Below are positions 1-10,020 of a stretch of 48,558 nucleotides of DNA, piece by piece; the stretch's first letter is position 1; the number at the start of each line of letters is the position of its first letter. The translations under genes were made by a program, and so were the position numbers. The stretch is taken from assembly GCA_902773295.1 (NCBI GenBank), contig CACYDT010000183.1, forward strand, positions 1 to 48,558, written 5' to 3'. The notes under the pieces were generated by a model. The model was given only the letters and a program-made list of their open reading frames with translations, was not told the origin of the DNA and ran no database searches. The stretch comes from an uncultured Veillonellaceae bacterium. GTDB taxonomy: Bacteria > Bacillota > Negativicutes > Selenomonadales > Selenomonadaceae.

Positions 1-699
1 CAGCCAGAGCATCTGGGTGCGGGGGGTCATGAGGGCATAGGCGGTCTGGTCGCCGAGGCGGAAGATGCGGTCCACCATGTCCTGTTCCGTTTTCTCGAAG
101 GTGCCGTCCTCCGTTCCCTGCTCGATGAGGTCCTTTACCTCGTCCTCTGTGACGGTCTCCTCGATCTGCGGGTTCATTCCGAAGATGAGAAGGATCGTGT
201 TGGCGGAGCCGGACAGGAAGGAGACGATAGGGTGCGCGAGCCGGGTCAGGAGGCTGAGGGCACGATGATGCTTGAGGAGGATGTTTTCCGGGTACTGCAG
301 GGCAATCTTCTTTGGGAGGAATTCCCCGAGAAGCAGCAGGAGGCAGGTGACGGCGAGGACGCCCAGGAACATGGATATGGTGTAGGCATGGGGCAGGAAG
401 GGGAACAGGCCCGAGAGGATGGGGGCTGCCAGCAGGCCGGTGCAGAGGCCCGAGAGGATGCCCATGAGCGTGATGCCGATCTGCACGACGGACTGGGTTT
501 CGTCCGGGTTTTCCAGGAGGTCGAGGGCAGCCCGGGCATCCGGATTGCCGTCTTCTGCCATTTTTTCCAGGGGGCCTTTGTGGCTCTTCGTCAATGCGGT
601 TTCCGCAAGGGAGAAGAAGGCGTTTGCCAATATGGGGCATGTGATGAGACCGAACAACAGGCCGGGAGAGGGACTATCCAAGAAATACACTTCCTTCAT
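1..699 (-). CDS. CNNM/HlyC-CorC family membrane protein (DUF21 + CBS), 5' part only
   Basis: Reading the minus strand from an ATG at 699 gives an open frame that runs off the left edge of the window (about 233 codons visible). The first ~190 residues are a hydrophobic DUF21-type transporter domain with the family signature FFSLAETALT near residue 27 and several membrane segments. A stretch rich in Glu/Asp (TVTEDEVKDLIEQGTEDGTF) and the start of the CBS-pair region (LMTPRTQMLWL) follow. Family members are called haemolysin-like or Mg/Co efflux proteins; the true substrate is not known. The C-terminal CBS and CorC_HlyC domains lie outside the window. A promoter sits just upstream. The fit to the family is strong; the exact start is less certain. 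Confidence 0.88.
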   Translation of the reverse strand, partial: MKEVYFLDSPSPGLLFGLITCPILANAFFSLAETALTKSHKGPLEKMAEDGNPDARAALDLLENPDETQSVVQIGITLMGILSGLCTGLLAAPILSGLFPFLPHAYTISMFLGVLAVTCLLLLLGEFLPKKIALQYPENILLKHHRALSLLTRLAHPIVSFLSGSANTILLIFGMNPQIEETVTEDEVKDLIEQGTEDGTFEKTEQDMVDRIFRLGDQTAYALMTPRTQMLWL

Positions 700-724
700 A
701 CTGCGCTGAACAATGATTCCTTTC

Positions 725-754
725 AGTATATCATAGTTCCTGCCATCCTGCCAA
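725..754 (-). promoter_or_regulatory. Sigma-A-type promoter for the CNNM/HlyC gene
   Basis: On the minus strand, TTGGCA (754-749) and TATACT (730-725) are separated by 18 bp and lie about 25 bp upstream of the ATG at 699. An AAAGGA site follows close to the predicted transcript start, so the 5' leader would be very short. Confidence 0.5.
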
Positions 755-916
755 TGGTTTCGCGTGATATGGATAGGGAGATAGGCCCCCGGAGTCGGGC
801 TATTGGCTTATAGTCCCTGTGTATACATTTTTTTTGAAACTTTTTGTGGGAGAATCGGGGGTGCGATGCGGCTTCAAGGCAGGTGAGATGCGGGATGGGA
901 GTGTTTTTCCAGGGAT

Positions 917-945
917 TTGACTGTGACTGAAAATTATGATACAAT
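917..945 (+). promoter_or_regulatory. Promoter of the ilv-leu operon
   Basis: TTGACT (917-922) and TACAAT (940-945) are 17 bp apart. The predicted start near 952 gives an untranslated leader of about 545 nt before ilvN, which holds the T-box-like element and terminator listed separately. Confidence 0.7.
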
Positions 946-1009
946 AGACCCATAAGAAAGGTTGCTGCAAGGGACTCCTCTCCAGGGACAAAGGTGAGAG
1001 GATTCATCA

Positions 1010-1400
1010 TGATTAAATGAGTCTCCCGCATCTGAAAGCGGGAGCAAAGAGCCTGTATCGCGTGGGTGGGGGCGGAGCGAAGCGGTATCCCCTGCCTGCG
1101 GGAGATCAATCCACGCGATAGGACTTGTCGTGCTCCTGAAAATGCTGGCGTGGATTGAAATAAATAAACAAACATAGGTTTGTAGGTTCGGAACTGGTCC
1201 GTCGGGAAACGCGATGATCGATGGCTTCCAGCAGTCCGCAATGACAGGGACGTGATTGCACGATGCGTGACCACGGGCGAAGCCGATCTTGGTACCGAGA
1301 GAGGAGATCGTTTTGCTGCAACCGAGGCATATTTTTGGCCCGCAAGGGGAATCCGGAGGCATGTGCTGCTTGCATGCATGCCTCCGGATTTTTTTGAGGC
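1010..1400 (+). promoter_or_regulatory. Probable isoleucine T-box leader with attenuator upstream of ilvN
   Basis: This long leader contains a 7-bp hairpin (CTCCCGC 1023-1029 / GCGGGAG 1038-1044) and a perfect 10-bp inverted repeat (TATCGCGTGG 1056-1065 / CCACGCGATA 1111-1120). On the 3' side of the latter is an ATC triplet followed by A (1105-1108), placed as a specifier codon would be. Further on, UGGUACC (1290-1296) sits in a bulge closed by CGATCT/AGATCG (1284-1289/1305-1310), like a T-box antiterminator. The U before ACC would pair with an A73 discriminator. A strong terminator follows at 1351-1395. The flanks of the T-box core are not the usual AGGGUGG...CCGCG, so the class is an inference. 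Confidence 0.55.
1351..1395 (+). terminator. Intrinsic terminator (attenuator) before ilvN
   Basis: Arms ATCCGGAGGCATG (1351-1363) and CATGCCTCCGGAT (1377-1389) pair perfectly and are followed by seven T residues. It lies 100 nt before the ilvN start and after the operon promoter, so it must be bypassed for expression. Confidence 0.85.
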
Positions 1401-1497
1401 TTTTTCCGATGTTTACAGGATTACACATTGAAACAGAAGGAATTGCGTGGTATACTAAGCAAGTTGGAAGTTTTTCCACAGAAGGAGGCACAATTTC

Positions 1498-3022
<1,525 letters not shown>

Positions 3023-3048
3023 TTGTCGAATCAATTGAATTAGCTGAC

Positions 3049-3086
3049 GAAAATCGGCTTGCGCTCTTGGGTGTAAGCCGATTTTT
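3049..3086 (+). terminator. Intrinsic terminator after ilvC
   Basis: Arms AAATCGGCTT (3051-3060) and AAGCCGATTT (3075-3084), with trailing T residues. It lies between ilvC and leuC, so leu gene expression depends on read-through or on an internal promoter that I cannot identify. Confidence 0.7.
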
Positions 3087-3088
3087 CG

Positions 3089-3114
3089 CAGGATGCTTTT
3101 TCAGGATGCTTTTT
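3089..3114 (+). repeat. 13-bp tandem duplication
   Basis: CAGGATGCTTTTT occurs twice back to back (3089-3101 and 3102-3114) just after the ilvC terminator and before the leuC ribosome-binding site. Confidence 0.9.
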
Positions 3115-3140
3115 CGGAGGGCTTTTAGGAGGGTTTCCGT

Positions 3141-4403
3141 ATGGGGATGAATATGAGCGAGAAGATACTCGCGAGGCATGCGGGGCTGGATTCGGTGGAG
3201 CCGGGACAGCTCATCACCTGCAAGCTGGACATGGTATTGGCAAATGACGTGACGGCGCCGCCGTCCATCAAGGAATTCGAGAAGATCGGGAAGCCTGTGT
3301 TCGACAAGGAGAAGATCGCGCTGATTCCCGACCATTTCCAGCCGGCGAAGGATATCAAGAGTGCGGATCTCGCGAAGAGCGTGCGGGATTTTTCGCGGAA
3401 GCATGGCATTGTCAACTATTTCGAGGCGGGTCGTGTGGGGATTGAGCATGTGATCCTGCCGGAAATGGGCATTGTGGGGCCGGGCATGCTGACCATCGGC
3501 GCGGATTCCCATACCTGCACCTATGGCGCGGTGAACGGCTTCTCCACGGGCGTGGGAACGACAGACCTTGCCGTGGCCATGGCGACGGGGGAGGCATGGT
3601 TCAAGGTGCCGGAATCCATCGAGGTGCACCTGACGGGAAAGAAGCCCGGGAATATCAACGGCAAGGATGTGATCCTGACTCTCATCGGGCGCATCGGCGT
3701 GGACGGCGCCCTCTACAAGTCCCTGGAGTTCACGGGTCCCGGCGTGGCGGAACTCTCCATGACGGATCGGCTGACCATTGCCAATATGGCCATCGAGGCA
3801 GGCGGGAAGAACGGCATTTTCCCCTTTGATGAAGTGACGAAGGAATATGTGGAGGGGCGTGTGAAGAAGCCCTATGAGCCGGTGGCGGCAGATCCCGATG
3901 CGAAGTATTGCCAAACGGTGGAGATCAATCTTTCGGAGCTTCGCCCCGTGGTGGCCTTCCCGCATCTTCCGGGCAACACGAAGGCCGTGGAGGATATCAA
4001 GGAGCCCATCCGGATCGACCAGGTGGTTCTTGGCTCCTGCACGAACGGACGGCTGGAGGACCTGGCGATTGCGGCAGGAATCCTCAAGGGACATAAAGTC
4101 CATGAGGATGTGCGCTGCATCGTGATTCCCGGCAGCCAGTGGATCTACAAGGAAGCCATGAAGCTTGGCTACCTGGATATTTTCATTGATGCCGGATGCG
4201 TTGTGAGCACCCCGACCTGCGGGCCGTGCCTTGGAGGCTACATGGGAATTCTTTCTGCAGGGGAGCGCTGTGTTTCCACGACGAACCGCAATTTCCGCGG
4301 GCGCATGGGGCATGTGGACAGCGAAGTCTATCTTGCAGGCCCCCATGTGGCGGCGGCAAGCGCGATCCTGGGACGGATTGCGGTACCTGAGGAGGTGGAC
4401 TGA
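3141..4403 (+). CDS. leuC: 3-isopropylmalate dehydratase large subunit
   Basis: A 420-residue aconitase-superfamily protein. With LeuD it isomerises 2-isopropylmalate to 3-isopropylmalate in leucine synthesis. Iron-sulfur ligands are visible in GSCTNGR (about residue 298) and [10 protein letters not shown] (about residues 357-366). The substrate region [13 protein letters not shown] is intact. The ATG at 3141 has AGGAGGG at 3127-3133; in-frame ATGs at 3147 and 3153 are possible alternatives. It belongs to the shorter archaeal/Firmicute LeuC type rather than the ~465-residue enterobacterial form. Its stop is one base before leuD. Confidence 0.95.
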   Translation: MGMNMSEKILARHAGLDSVEPGQLITCKLDMVLANDVTAPPSIKEFEKIGKPVFDKEKIALIPDHFQPAKDIKSADLAKSVRDFSRKHGIVNYFEAGRVGIEHVILPEMGIVGPGMLTIGADSHTCTYGAVNGFSTGVGTTDLAVAMATGEAWFKVPESIEVHLTGKKPGNINGKDVILTLIGRIGVDGALYKSLEFTGPGVAELSMTDRLTIANMAIEAGGKNGIFPFDEVTKEYVEGRVKKPYEPVAADPDAKYCQTVEINLSELRPVVAFPHLPGNTKAVEDIKEPIRIDQVVLGSCTNGRLEDLAIAAGILKGHKVHEDVRCIVIPGSQWIYKEAMKLGYLDIFIDAGCVVSTPTCGPCLGGYMGILSAGERCVSTTNRNFRGRMGHVDSEVYLAGPHVAAASAILGRIAVPEEVD

Positions 4404-4404
4404 G

Positions 4405-4890
4405 ATGAATTTGGAAGGAAAAGTCTGGCGCTACGGTGACAATATTGATACGGATGTCATCATTCCCGCAAGGTACCTGAATTCCTTCGATCCTGCGGAG
4501 TTGGCGAGCCACTGCATGGTGGATATCGACGAGACCTTCGCAAAAAACGTGAAGGAAGGCGATATCATGGTGGGGGGCAGGAATTTCGGCTGCGGCTCCT
4601 CCCGCGAGCATGCGCCGGTTGCCATCAAGGCATCGGGGGTTCCCGTGGTCATTGCGGCCAGCTTCGCCCGCATCTTCTATCGCAACGGCATCAACATCGG
4701 GCTGCCGCTTCTGGAAATCGGCGATGATGTGGAGAAGATCAAGGCGGATGACAAGCTGCGTGTGGATACTTCCACGGGCACCATCGAGAACCTCACGACG
4801 GGGGATGTGTTCCATGCCCATCCGCTTCCAGGCTTCGTGCAGGAGATTGCGCAGGCCGGCGGGCTCATCAACTATATCAAGAGCAGGTAA
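4405..4890 (+). CDS. leuD: 3-isopropylmalate dehydratase small subunit
   Basis: A 161-residue swivelling domain partner of LeuC. The family motif GRNFGCGSSREHAP (about residues 57-70) and the N-terminal GDNIDTDVIIPARYL are intact. The start at 4405 follows the leuC stop by one base and has GAGGTGGAC upstream. The short length matches the LeuD type that pairs with ~420-residue LeuC proteins. Confidence 0.95.
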   Translation: MNLEGKVWRYGDNIDTDVIIPARYLNSFDPAELASHCMVDIDETFAKNVKEGDIMVGGRNFGCGSSREHAPVAIKASGVPVVIAASFARIFYRNGINIGLPLLEIGDDVEKIKADDKLRVDTSTGTIENLTTGDVFHAHPLPGFVQEIAQAGGLINYIKSR

Positions 4891-4903
4891 GAGAACTGAA
4901 AAC

Positions 4904-4932
4904 GGGGCCGCAGGGGAATCCATGGCGGCTCC
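4904..4932 (+). other. Hairpin between leuD and leuB
   Basis: GGGGCCGC (4904-4911) pairs with GCGGCTCC (4925-4932) and is followed by a weak T-rich tract. It could be a partial terminator or a stability element; nothing else marks the 60-bp gap. Confidence 0.35.
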
Positions 4933-4950
4933 TTGTTTGGGAGTGTGTAT

Positions 4951-6018
4951 ATGGCAAAGAAAATCGTAGTGATTCCGGGGGACGGGATTGGCAAGGAGAT
5001 CACGGATTCTGCCGTTGCGGTGCTGAAGAAGGCAGACGGGAAGTTCGGGCTGGGGCTGGAATACGAGTACCATGATGCGGGAGGCACGGCCTATGACAAG
5101 TTCGGCACGCCGCTTCCGGAAGAGACCCTTGCGGCCTGCAAGGCGGCGGATGGGGTGCTCTTCGGCGCCGTGGGCGGCGACAAGTGGGACAACGTGGATC
5201 CTTCCCTGCGGCCGGAGAAAGCCATCCTGGGGCTTCGGAAGGGACTGGGGCTCTACGCGAATCTGCGTCCCGTGAAGGTGGCGGATGCCCTGGTGGAATA
5301 CTCCCCTCTGAAGCCGGAACTGGTTCGGGGCGTGGATCTCGTCATCGTGCGGGAACTTGTGGGAGGCATTTATTTCGGTGACCGTTGCGAGTCGGAGATG
5401 AAGGACGGCGCGGAACGCGCATGGGATCTGGAAAATTACTCCGTGCCCGAGGTGGAGCGCATCACGAAGCTGGCCTTTGAGACGGCGAAGCTGCGCCGCG
5501 GCAAGGTGACTTCCGTGGACAAGGCAAATGTCCTCGCCACATCCCGCCTCTGGCGGCGCACGGTGGCAGAGGTTGCAAAGTCCTATCCGGAGGTGGAACT
5601 TGGGAACCTCTATGTCGATAATTGCGCCATGCAGCTCGCGGTTCGTCCTACCCAGTTCGATGTCATCGTCACGGGGAATCTCTTCGGCGACATCCTGAGC
5701 GATGAGGCGGCTGTCGTCGGCGGTTCCATCGGCATGATGCCCTCGGCGAGCATTGGCGAATGCACGAGCCTTTATGAGCCCATCCATGGCTCTGCGCCGG
5801 ATATTGCGGGAAAGGGGATCGCGAATCCTATGGGAACCGTCCTTTCCGCGGCGATGCTTCTCCGCTATTCCCTCCACGAGGAAGCGGCGGCAAAGGCCAT
5901 TGAGGAAGCAGTGGACAGGACGCTGGAGGATGGTTTCCGCACGCCGGATCTCTGGAAGGAAGGCTTCCAGAAGATCGGCACGGAAGAGGCGACCCGGGCG
6001 ATTTGTGAAAGAGTATGA
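4951..6018 (+). CDS. leuB: 3-isopropylmalate dehydrogenase
   Basis: A 355-residue NAD+-dependent oxidative decarboxylase of leucine synthesis. It begins KKIVVIPGDGIGKEI, with the family LRPVK, VRELVGGIYFGDR and DEAAVVGGSIGMMPSASIG motifs in order and the NAD-binding HGSAPDIAGKGIANP near residue 280. I chose the ATG at 4951. An in-frame TTG at 4933 exists, but the added residues do not match the family. No strong ribosome-binding site is visible; GGGAG lies 9-13 bp upstream. Confidence 0.95.
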   Translation: MAKKIVVIPGDGIGKEITDSAVAVLKKADGKFGLGLEYEYHDAGGTAYDKFGTPLPEETLAACKAADGVLFGAVGGDKWDNVDPSLRPEKAILGLRKGLGLYANLRPVKVADALVEYSPLKPELVRGVDLVIVRELVGGIYFGDRCESEMKDGAERAWDLENYSVPEVERITKLAFETAKLRRGKVTSVDKANVLATSRLWRRTVAEVAKSYPEVELGNLYVDNCAMQLAVRPTQFDVIVTGNLFGDILSDEAAVVGGSIGMMPSASIGECTSLYEPIHGSAPDIAGKGIANPMGTVLSAAMLLRYSLHEEAAAKAIEEAVDRTLEDGFRTPDLWKEGFQKIGTEEATRAICERV

Positions 6019-6040
6019 AATTTGAGGGAGTGGCTGAACG

Positions 6041-7705
6041 ATGAATGGATCCCAGGCTGTGGTGCAATGCCTTCTTGAGCAGGGCGTGGACGTGCTTTTC
6101 GGCTATCCGGGGGGCATGATACTGCCGCTGTATGATGCACTGTATGAAGAAAAGCGGATCGAGCAGGTTCTAGTGACCCATGAGCAGAATGCAGCGCATG
6201 CGGCGGACGGCTATGCCCGCGTATCGGGCAAGGTGGGGGTCTGCATCGCGACTTCCGGCCCGGGGGCCACGAATCTGGTGACAGGGCTTGCCACTGCCTT
6301 CATGGACTCGATTCCCGTGGTGGCTTTGACGGGGCAGGTGGACACGACGCTCCTTGGAAGGGATGCCTTCCAGGAGACGGATATTCTCGATGTGACCATG
6401 CCCATCACGAAACACAATTTCAAGGTAAAGGATCCCAGGCAGCTCGTGCCGACCATCCGGCAGGCTTTCGATATTGCCCGGAAAGGACGCCCCGGCCCGG
6501 TTCTCATTGACATTCCAAGGAATATCTTTTTCATGGATGTGGACTATGAGCCCATGGAGCTTGAGGCAAAGTCGCCCGGGAAGCCAGATGCGGACTTTCT
6601 CATCTGCGCTGCAGAGGCGGCAGAGGAGATTGCAAAGGCGGAGCGCCCCGTGGTCATTGTGGGGGGCGGTGTCATTTCCGCAGGGGCTTCGGCAGAGGTC
6701 ACGGCTTTTGTGGAGAAGTTCCGTCTTCCCGTGGTGCATACCCTCATGGGACTTGGCGCCATTCCGCGCTCCCATCCCCAGTCCCTGGGGTTCGCGGGCA
6801 TGCATGGCAAGAAGGCGGCGAACCATGCGGTGGCTGCCGCAGACCTCGTCATTGCCCTGGGCAGTCGCTTCGGGGATCGGCAGACGGGGGCTTTGAGCAA
6901 GTATACATCGGACACGAAATTCATACATGTGGATATCGACCCGGCGGAGATCGACAAGAATGTTGCGGGCAGCCTCGGGCTGGCAGGGGATATGAAGACC
7001 ATCCTGAAACTTCTCATGCGCCATGAGCCGGGAAGTGACCATGCGGAATGGTGGCAGCAGATCCGCTCCTGGGAGGATACCTACGACTATGACTACCATG
7101 TGAACCGCCTCACCGTTCCCTGGGCGATGAATCAGGTGGCAAAGGCGACGGCAGGGAAACCCTTTGCCTTTGCGACGGATGTGGGGCAGCACCAGATGTG
7201 GGCGGCTTTGCACCTCCGCATTGAGGAGCCGCGCACCTGGCTGACCTCCGGCGGCCACGGCACCATGGGCTTCGGCCTTCCTGCGGCCATGGGCGCCCAG
7301 AAGTATTACGGGAAGAGCTGCCGCGTGGTCCATGTGGCAGGGGACGGCGGCATCAAGATGACGGGCAATGAGTACTATACCATTGCCCGCCTGAAGCTGC
7401 CGGTGATCTCGATCATCGTGAACAATACGAGCCTCGGCATGATCCGCCAGCTCCAGAAGGTCATGTACAAGGAGCGCTATATTGCCTGTGAGTTTGACTA
7501 TGATATGGACTATGTGGCCTATGCCAGGAGCTTCGGCATTGCGGCGGAGATGGTCTCCACACAGGAGGAGTTTGCCGAGGCTTTCCGCAAGGCCATGGTT
7601 GCGGAGGATGAGCCCCGCGTCATTGTCATGAATGTCTGGAGAAGTTTCGTGGAGCCCATGACCAAGGGCGGGGCGCGCATTGACGAGTTTGTGGAATTCA
7701 AGTGA
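6041..7705 (+). CDS. ilvB: Acetolactate synthase large (catalytic) subunit
   Basis: A 554-residue thiamine-diphosphate enzyme that condenses pyruvate with pyruvate or 2-oxobutyrate. The catalytic glutamate is in VTHEQNAAH (Glu48). A central FAD-associated domain follows, then the ThDP/Mg motif [18 protein letters not shown]...VNN around residues 434-462. The ATG at 6041 is preceded by GAGGGAG. Its regulatory partner ilvN is at the head of the same operon, separated by ilvC and leuCDB. The order ilvN-ilvC-leuC-leuD-leuB-ilvB is unusual compared with the common ilvB-ilvN-ilvC order. Confidence 0.95.
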   Translation: MNGSQAVVQCLLEQGVDVLFGYPGGMILPLYDALYEEKRIEQVLVTHEQNAAHAADGYARVSGKVGVCIATSGPGATNLVTGLATAFMDSIPVVALTGQVDTTLLGRDAFQETDILDVTMPITKHNFKVKDPRQLVPTIRQAFDIARKGRPGPVLIDIPRNIFFMDVDYEPMELEAKSPGKPDADFLICAAEAAEEIAKAERPVVIVGGGVISAGASAEVTAFVEKFRLPVVHTLMGLGAIPRSHPQSLGFAGMHGKKAANHAVAAADLVIALGSRFGDRQTGALSKYTSDTKFIHVDIDPAEIDKNVAGSLGLAGDMKTILKLLMRHEPGSDHAEWWQQIRSWEDTYDYDYHVNRLTVPWAMNQVAKATAGKPFAFATDVGQHQMWAALHLRIEEPRTWLTSGGHGTMGFGLPAAMGAQKYYGKSCRVVHVAGDGGIKMTGNEYYTIARLKLPVISIIVNNTSLGMIRQLQKVMYKERYIACEFDYDMDYVAYARSFGIAAEMVSTQEEFAEAFRKAMVAEDEPRVIVMNVWRSFVEPMTKGGARIDEFVEFK

Positions 7706-7721
7706 GAAGCGAGGGTTCAGG

Positions 7722-8759
7722 ATGAAGATTATAGTGACAGGCGGCGCCGGTTTCATCGGCAGCAATTTCGTTTATTATCTTTTGAGGGAGCATCCCGAGG
7801 ACAGGGTTGTCTGCTATGATGCCCTGACGTATGCAGGGGATCTGGAAACCTTGTCGGAGGCCATGAAGGATGAGAGGTTCAGCTTTGTCCGCGGCGATAT
7901 TTCCAGCAGGGTATCGGTCGATCGTTTGTTTGAGGCGGAGAAGCCGGATGTTGTCGTGAATTTTGCGGCGGAGAGCCATGTGGACCGCTCGATTACCAGC
8001 CCGGAGATCTTCCTGCGGACGAATGTCTTTGGCACCCAGGTTCTCCTTGAGGCCTGCCGCAAGTATGGCGTGACCCGTTTTCATCAGGTATCCACGGATG
8101 AGGTGTACGGAGATCTTCCGCTGGACCGCCCGGATCTCTTTTTCACGGAGCAGACGAACCTGAATGCTTCCAGCCCGTATTCTGCTTCCAAGGCCTCGGC
8201 AGATCTTCTGGTGCATGCATATCATCGTACCTACGGAGTCCCGGTCACGATTTCCCGCTGCTCGAATAACTATGGCCCCTATCATTTTCCGGAGAAGCTG
8301 ATTCCGCTCATGATTCTCAATGCCCTGCATGACAAGAAGCTCCCCGTGTACGGGGACGGGAAAAATGTGCGTGACTGGCTCTATGTGGAGGATCATTGCG
8401 CGGCGATCGATCTTGTGGTCCGGAAGGGCAGGGTCGGCGAGGTGTATAATATCGGCGGCCATAATGAGCGCAGCAATATCGATGTGGTCAGGACCGTCCT
8501 CAAGGAGCTTGGGAAGCCGGAGAGCCTCATTGAGTACGTGGAGGATCGCAAGGGCCATGACCGCCGTTATGCCATCGATCCAACGAAGATCCATGACGAG
8601 CTGGGCTGGGAGCCGGCAACGAGGTTTGAGGACGGCATCAGGCAGACCGTGCAGTGGTATCTCGACCACAGGCAGTGGTGGGAGCATATCGCCAACGGGG
8701 AGTACAAGCGTTTCTATGAGCAGCTCTATGGGGAAGATAAGGAAAAAAATAAAAAGTAA
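7722..8759 (+). CDS. rfbB: dTDP-glucose 4,6-dehydratase
   Basis: A 345-residue extended short-chain dehydrogenase. Residues 2-14 carry the NAD-binding [13 protein letters not shown]; further on are STDEVYGDL and the catalytic YSASKASAD. RfbB/RmlB makes dTDP-4-keto-6-deoxyglucose for rhamnose and related surface sugars. The ATG at 7722 has GAGGGTTCAGG upstream, 16 bp after the ilvB stop, so it may be co-transcribed with the amino-acid operon even though the pathways differ. The other rml genes are not in the window. Confidence 0.93.
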   Translation: MKIIVTGGAGFIGSNFVYYLLREHPEDRVVCYDALTYAGDLETLSEAMKDERFSFVRGDISSRVSVDRLFEAEKPDVVVNFAAESHVDRSITSPEIFLRTNVFGTQVLLEACRKYGVTRFHQVSTDEVYGDLPLDRPDLFFTEQTNLNASSPYSASKASADLLVHAYHRTYGVPVTISRCSNNYGPYHFPEKLIPLMILNALHDKKLPVYGDGKNVRDWLYVEDHCAAIDLVVRKGRVGEVYNIGGHNERSNIDVVRTVLKELGKPESLIEYVEDRKGHDRRYAIDPTKIHDELGWEPATRFEDGIRQTVQWYLDHRQWWEHIANGEYKRFYEQLYGEDKEKNKK

Positions 8760-8770
8760 AAAGAAAAGCA

Positions 8771-8799
8771 TTGACATGGAGATAGGTATCTGCTATAAT
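8771..8799 (+). promoter_or_regulatory. Perfect consensus promoter of tRNA-Ala
   Basis: TTGACA (8771-8776) and TATAAT (8794-8799) are separated by exactly 17 bp, 31 bp upstream of the tRNA. It starts 11 bp after the rfbB stop. Confidence 0.9.
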
Positions 8800-8830
8800 A
8801 ACTCTTGTTGGTGATGTGAGCCAATACATC

Positions 8831-8906
<76 letters not shown>

Positions 8907-8916
8907 TTGAATATTC

Positions 8917-8948
8917 AAGGATTCCTGTAGGACAGGAGTCCTTTTTGT
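8917..8948 (+). terminator. Terminator of tRNA-Ala
   Basis: AAGGATTCCTGT (8917-8928) pairs with ACAGGAGTCCTT with a small mismatch, followed by a T-rich run to 8948. Confidence 0.8.
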
Positions 8949-8994
8949 TTTGGTTCCTGTTCTGTGGATTTGGCCGGCAGGAATTTTTGTCCAT

Positions 8995-9011
8995 GTGAAG
9001 AATATTCTCAC
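8995..9011. promoter_or_regulatory. Palindrome upstream of the hypothetical membrane protein
   Basis: GTG and CAC flank the perfect 10-bp palindrome AGAATATTCT. It sits about 40 bp before the hypothetical gene and could be an operator. No promoter hexamers are clear around it. Confidence 0.3.
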
Positions 9012-9049
9012 AGAGAGATCGTGTTGCATGGAATGCGGGGGTGCGTACT

Positions 9050-9817
9050 GTGGTAAAAAATGTGCTGATAGGGATTGTCTGTATGCTTCTTTTGGTGACA
9101 GCAGGATCTTTTGCCTATGTGGAATATCATAATACGAAGGCGCATATCCGGACGGAGAACGAGAAGCACAAGGCCGAGGAGGAGGAAGCCAGAGCCCAGG
9201 TACCACCGACGCTGCGGGAACAGTGGAAAGAGCAGTCGAGGCAGAGGGAGAAGGCCAGGCTGGAGAAGGAGAAGAAGGCGCGGAGCGCGCAGAATGAGCA
9301 GAATGATCAGAATGGGGGGGGGCAGAGGAAGGAATCCGCGGAGGTCAGCGAGGATGTGGCGCATCTGGTATCGGATATGTATGTGACTCCCTCTCCCAAT
9401 GGGGATATTGCCTATGAGTACGATTCCAACGAGGAGGAGCATGGAGTTTTCCTGAGGCCCTACGTTGTGGAGCACAAGGGAACCCCGGGTGCTCCTGCGT
9501 CGTTGCATCTCATTGCCGGGTATCGCGGGGACTCGGGGCTGGATTTCGGGAAGATTGCCGTGAAAGGGGGGCAGAGCGAGAAAATGCTGGTGTTTCCCCT
9601 GGGCGCGATGAAGCAGGAGGAAAAGAACGGCGTGACGGAATCCTGGTATGATGTCCCGGTTTCTGCGGGGATGGAGGATGCCATGCAGGAAATCGCCATG
9701 GCCGTGAATGTGAAAATTGAAATTGTGGGGCATGAGCAGGAAAACAAGATCCTGAGCCAGACAGAGATCGCGCATTTCAGGAATATCCTGCTTCTTTATG
9801 ACAAACTGAAGGATTGA
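9050..9817 (+). CDS. Hypothetical membrane-anchored protein with charged linker and G9 tract
   Basis: I do not recognise the family. The ~255-residue product has one N-terminal hydrophobic segment (about residues 4-24). A very charged, probably helical region (about 30-100, rich in E, K, R, Q) follows, then a C-terminal globular part of ~150 residues that I would place outside the membrane. GTG codons at 9041 and 9050 are both possible; 9050 has better spacing to the preceding G-run. Codons for three consecutive glycines form an uninterrupted G9 tract at 9314-9322, which could slip and shift the frame. It lies between the tRNA and the polyamine operon with no evident functional link. Confidence 0.75.
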   Translation: MVKNVLIGIVCMLLLVTAGSFAYVEYHNTKAHIRTENEKHKAEEEEARAQVPPTLREQWKEQSRQREKARLEKEKKARSAQNEQNDQNGGGQRKESAEVSEDVAHLVSDMYVTPSPNGDIAYEYDSNEEEHGVFLRPYVVEHKGTPGAPASLHLIAGYRGDSGLDFGKIAVKGGQSEKMLVFPLGAMKQEEKNGVTESWYDVPVSAGMEDAMQEIAMAVNVKIEIVGHEQENKILSQTEIAHFRNILLLYDKLKD

Positions 9818-9841
9818 TTTTGGCAGCCGTGATTTTCATCC

Positions 9842-9870
9842 TTGCAAAATAGGGAGAAATATGATAGATT
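9842..9870 (+). promoter_or_regulatory. Putative promoter of the polyamine operon
   Basis: TTGCAA (9842-9847) and TAGATT (9865-9870) are 17 bp apart. The AAATATGATAGA context closely resembles the putative rsmD promoter near 22833. A terminator hairpin follows almost at once. Confidence 0.5.
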
Positions 9871-9881
9871 AGGAATGACGC

Positions 9882-9915
9882 AGACCGCGACTTGTCAGGA
9901 GCCGCGGTCTTTTTT
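9882..9915 (+). terminator. Terminator or attenuator upstream of speD
   Basis: AGACCGCG (9882-9889) pairs with CGCGGTCT (9903-9910) followed by five more T residues. It could end the upstream hypothetical gene, but it lies after the putative speD promoter and so may act as an attenuator. Confidence 0.75.
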
Positions 9916-10020
9916 GTAAGGCACTGCGGGCGAGGGGGCGTTTCTCCGATGCTGACGGGGGCTGAGTCTCATTTTATTTTTGCCGTGCTTGAGATGTCGG
10001 GAAAGGAAGGGTATGGCAAG

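Noticed and set aside
4183..5877. 564-codon antisense frame over leuC-leuD-leuB
   Set aside because: Shadow of three well-supported genes; low-complexity His/Arg-rich product without a start signal.
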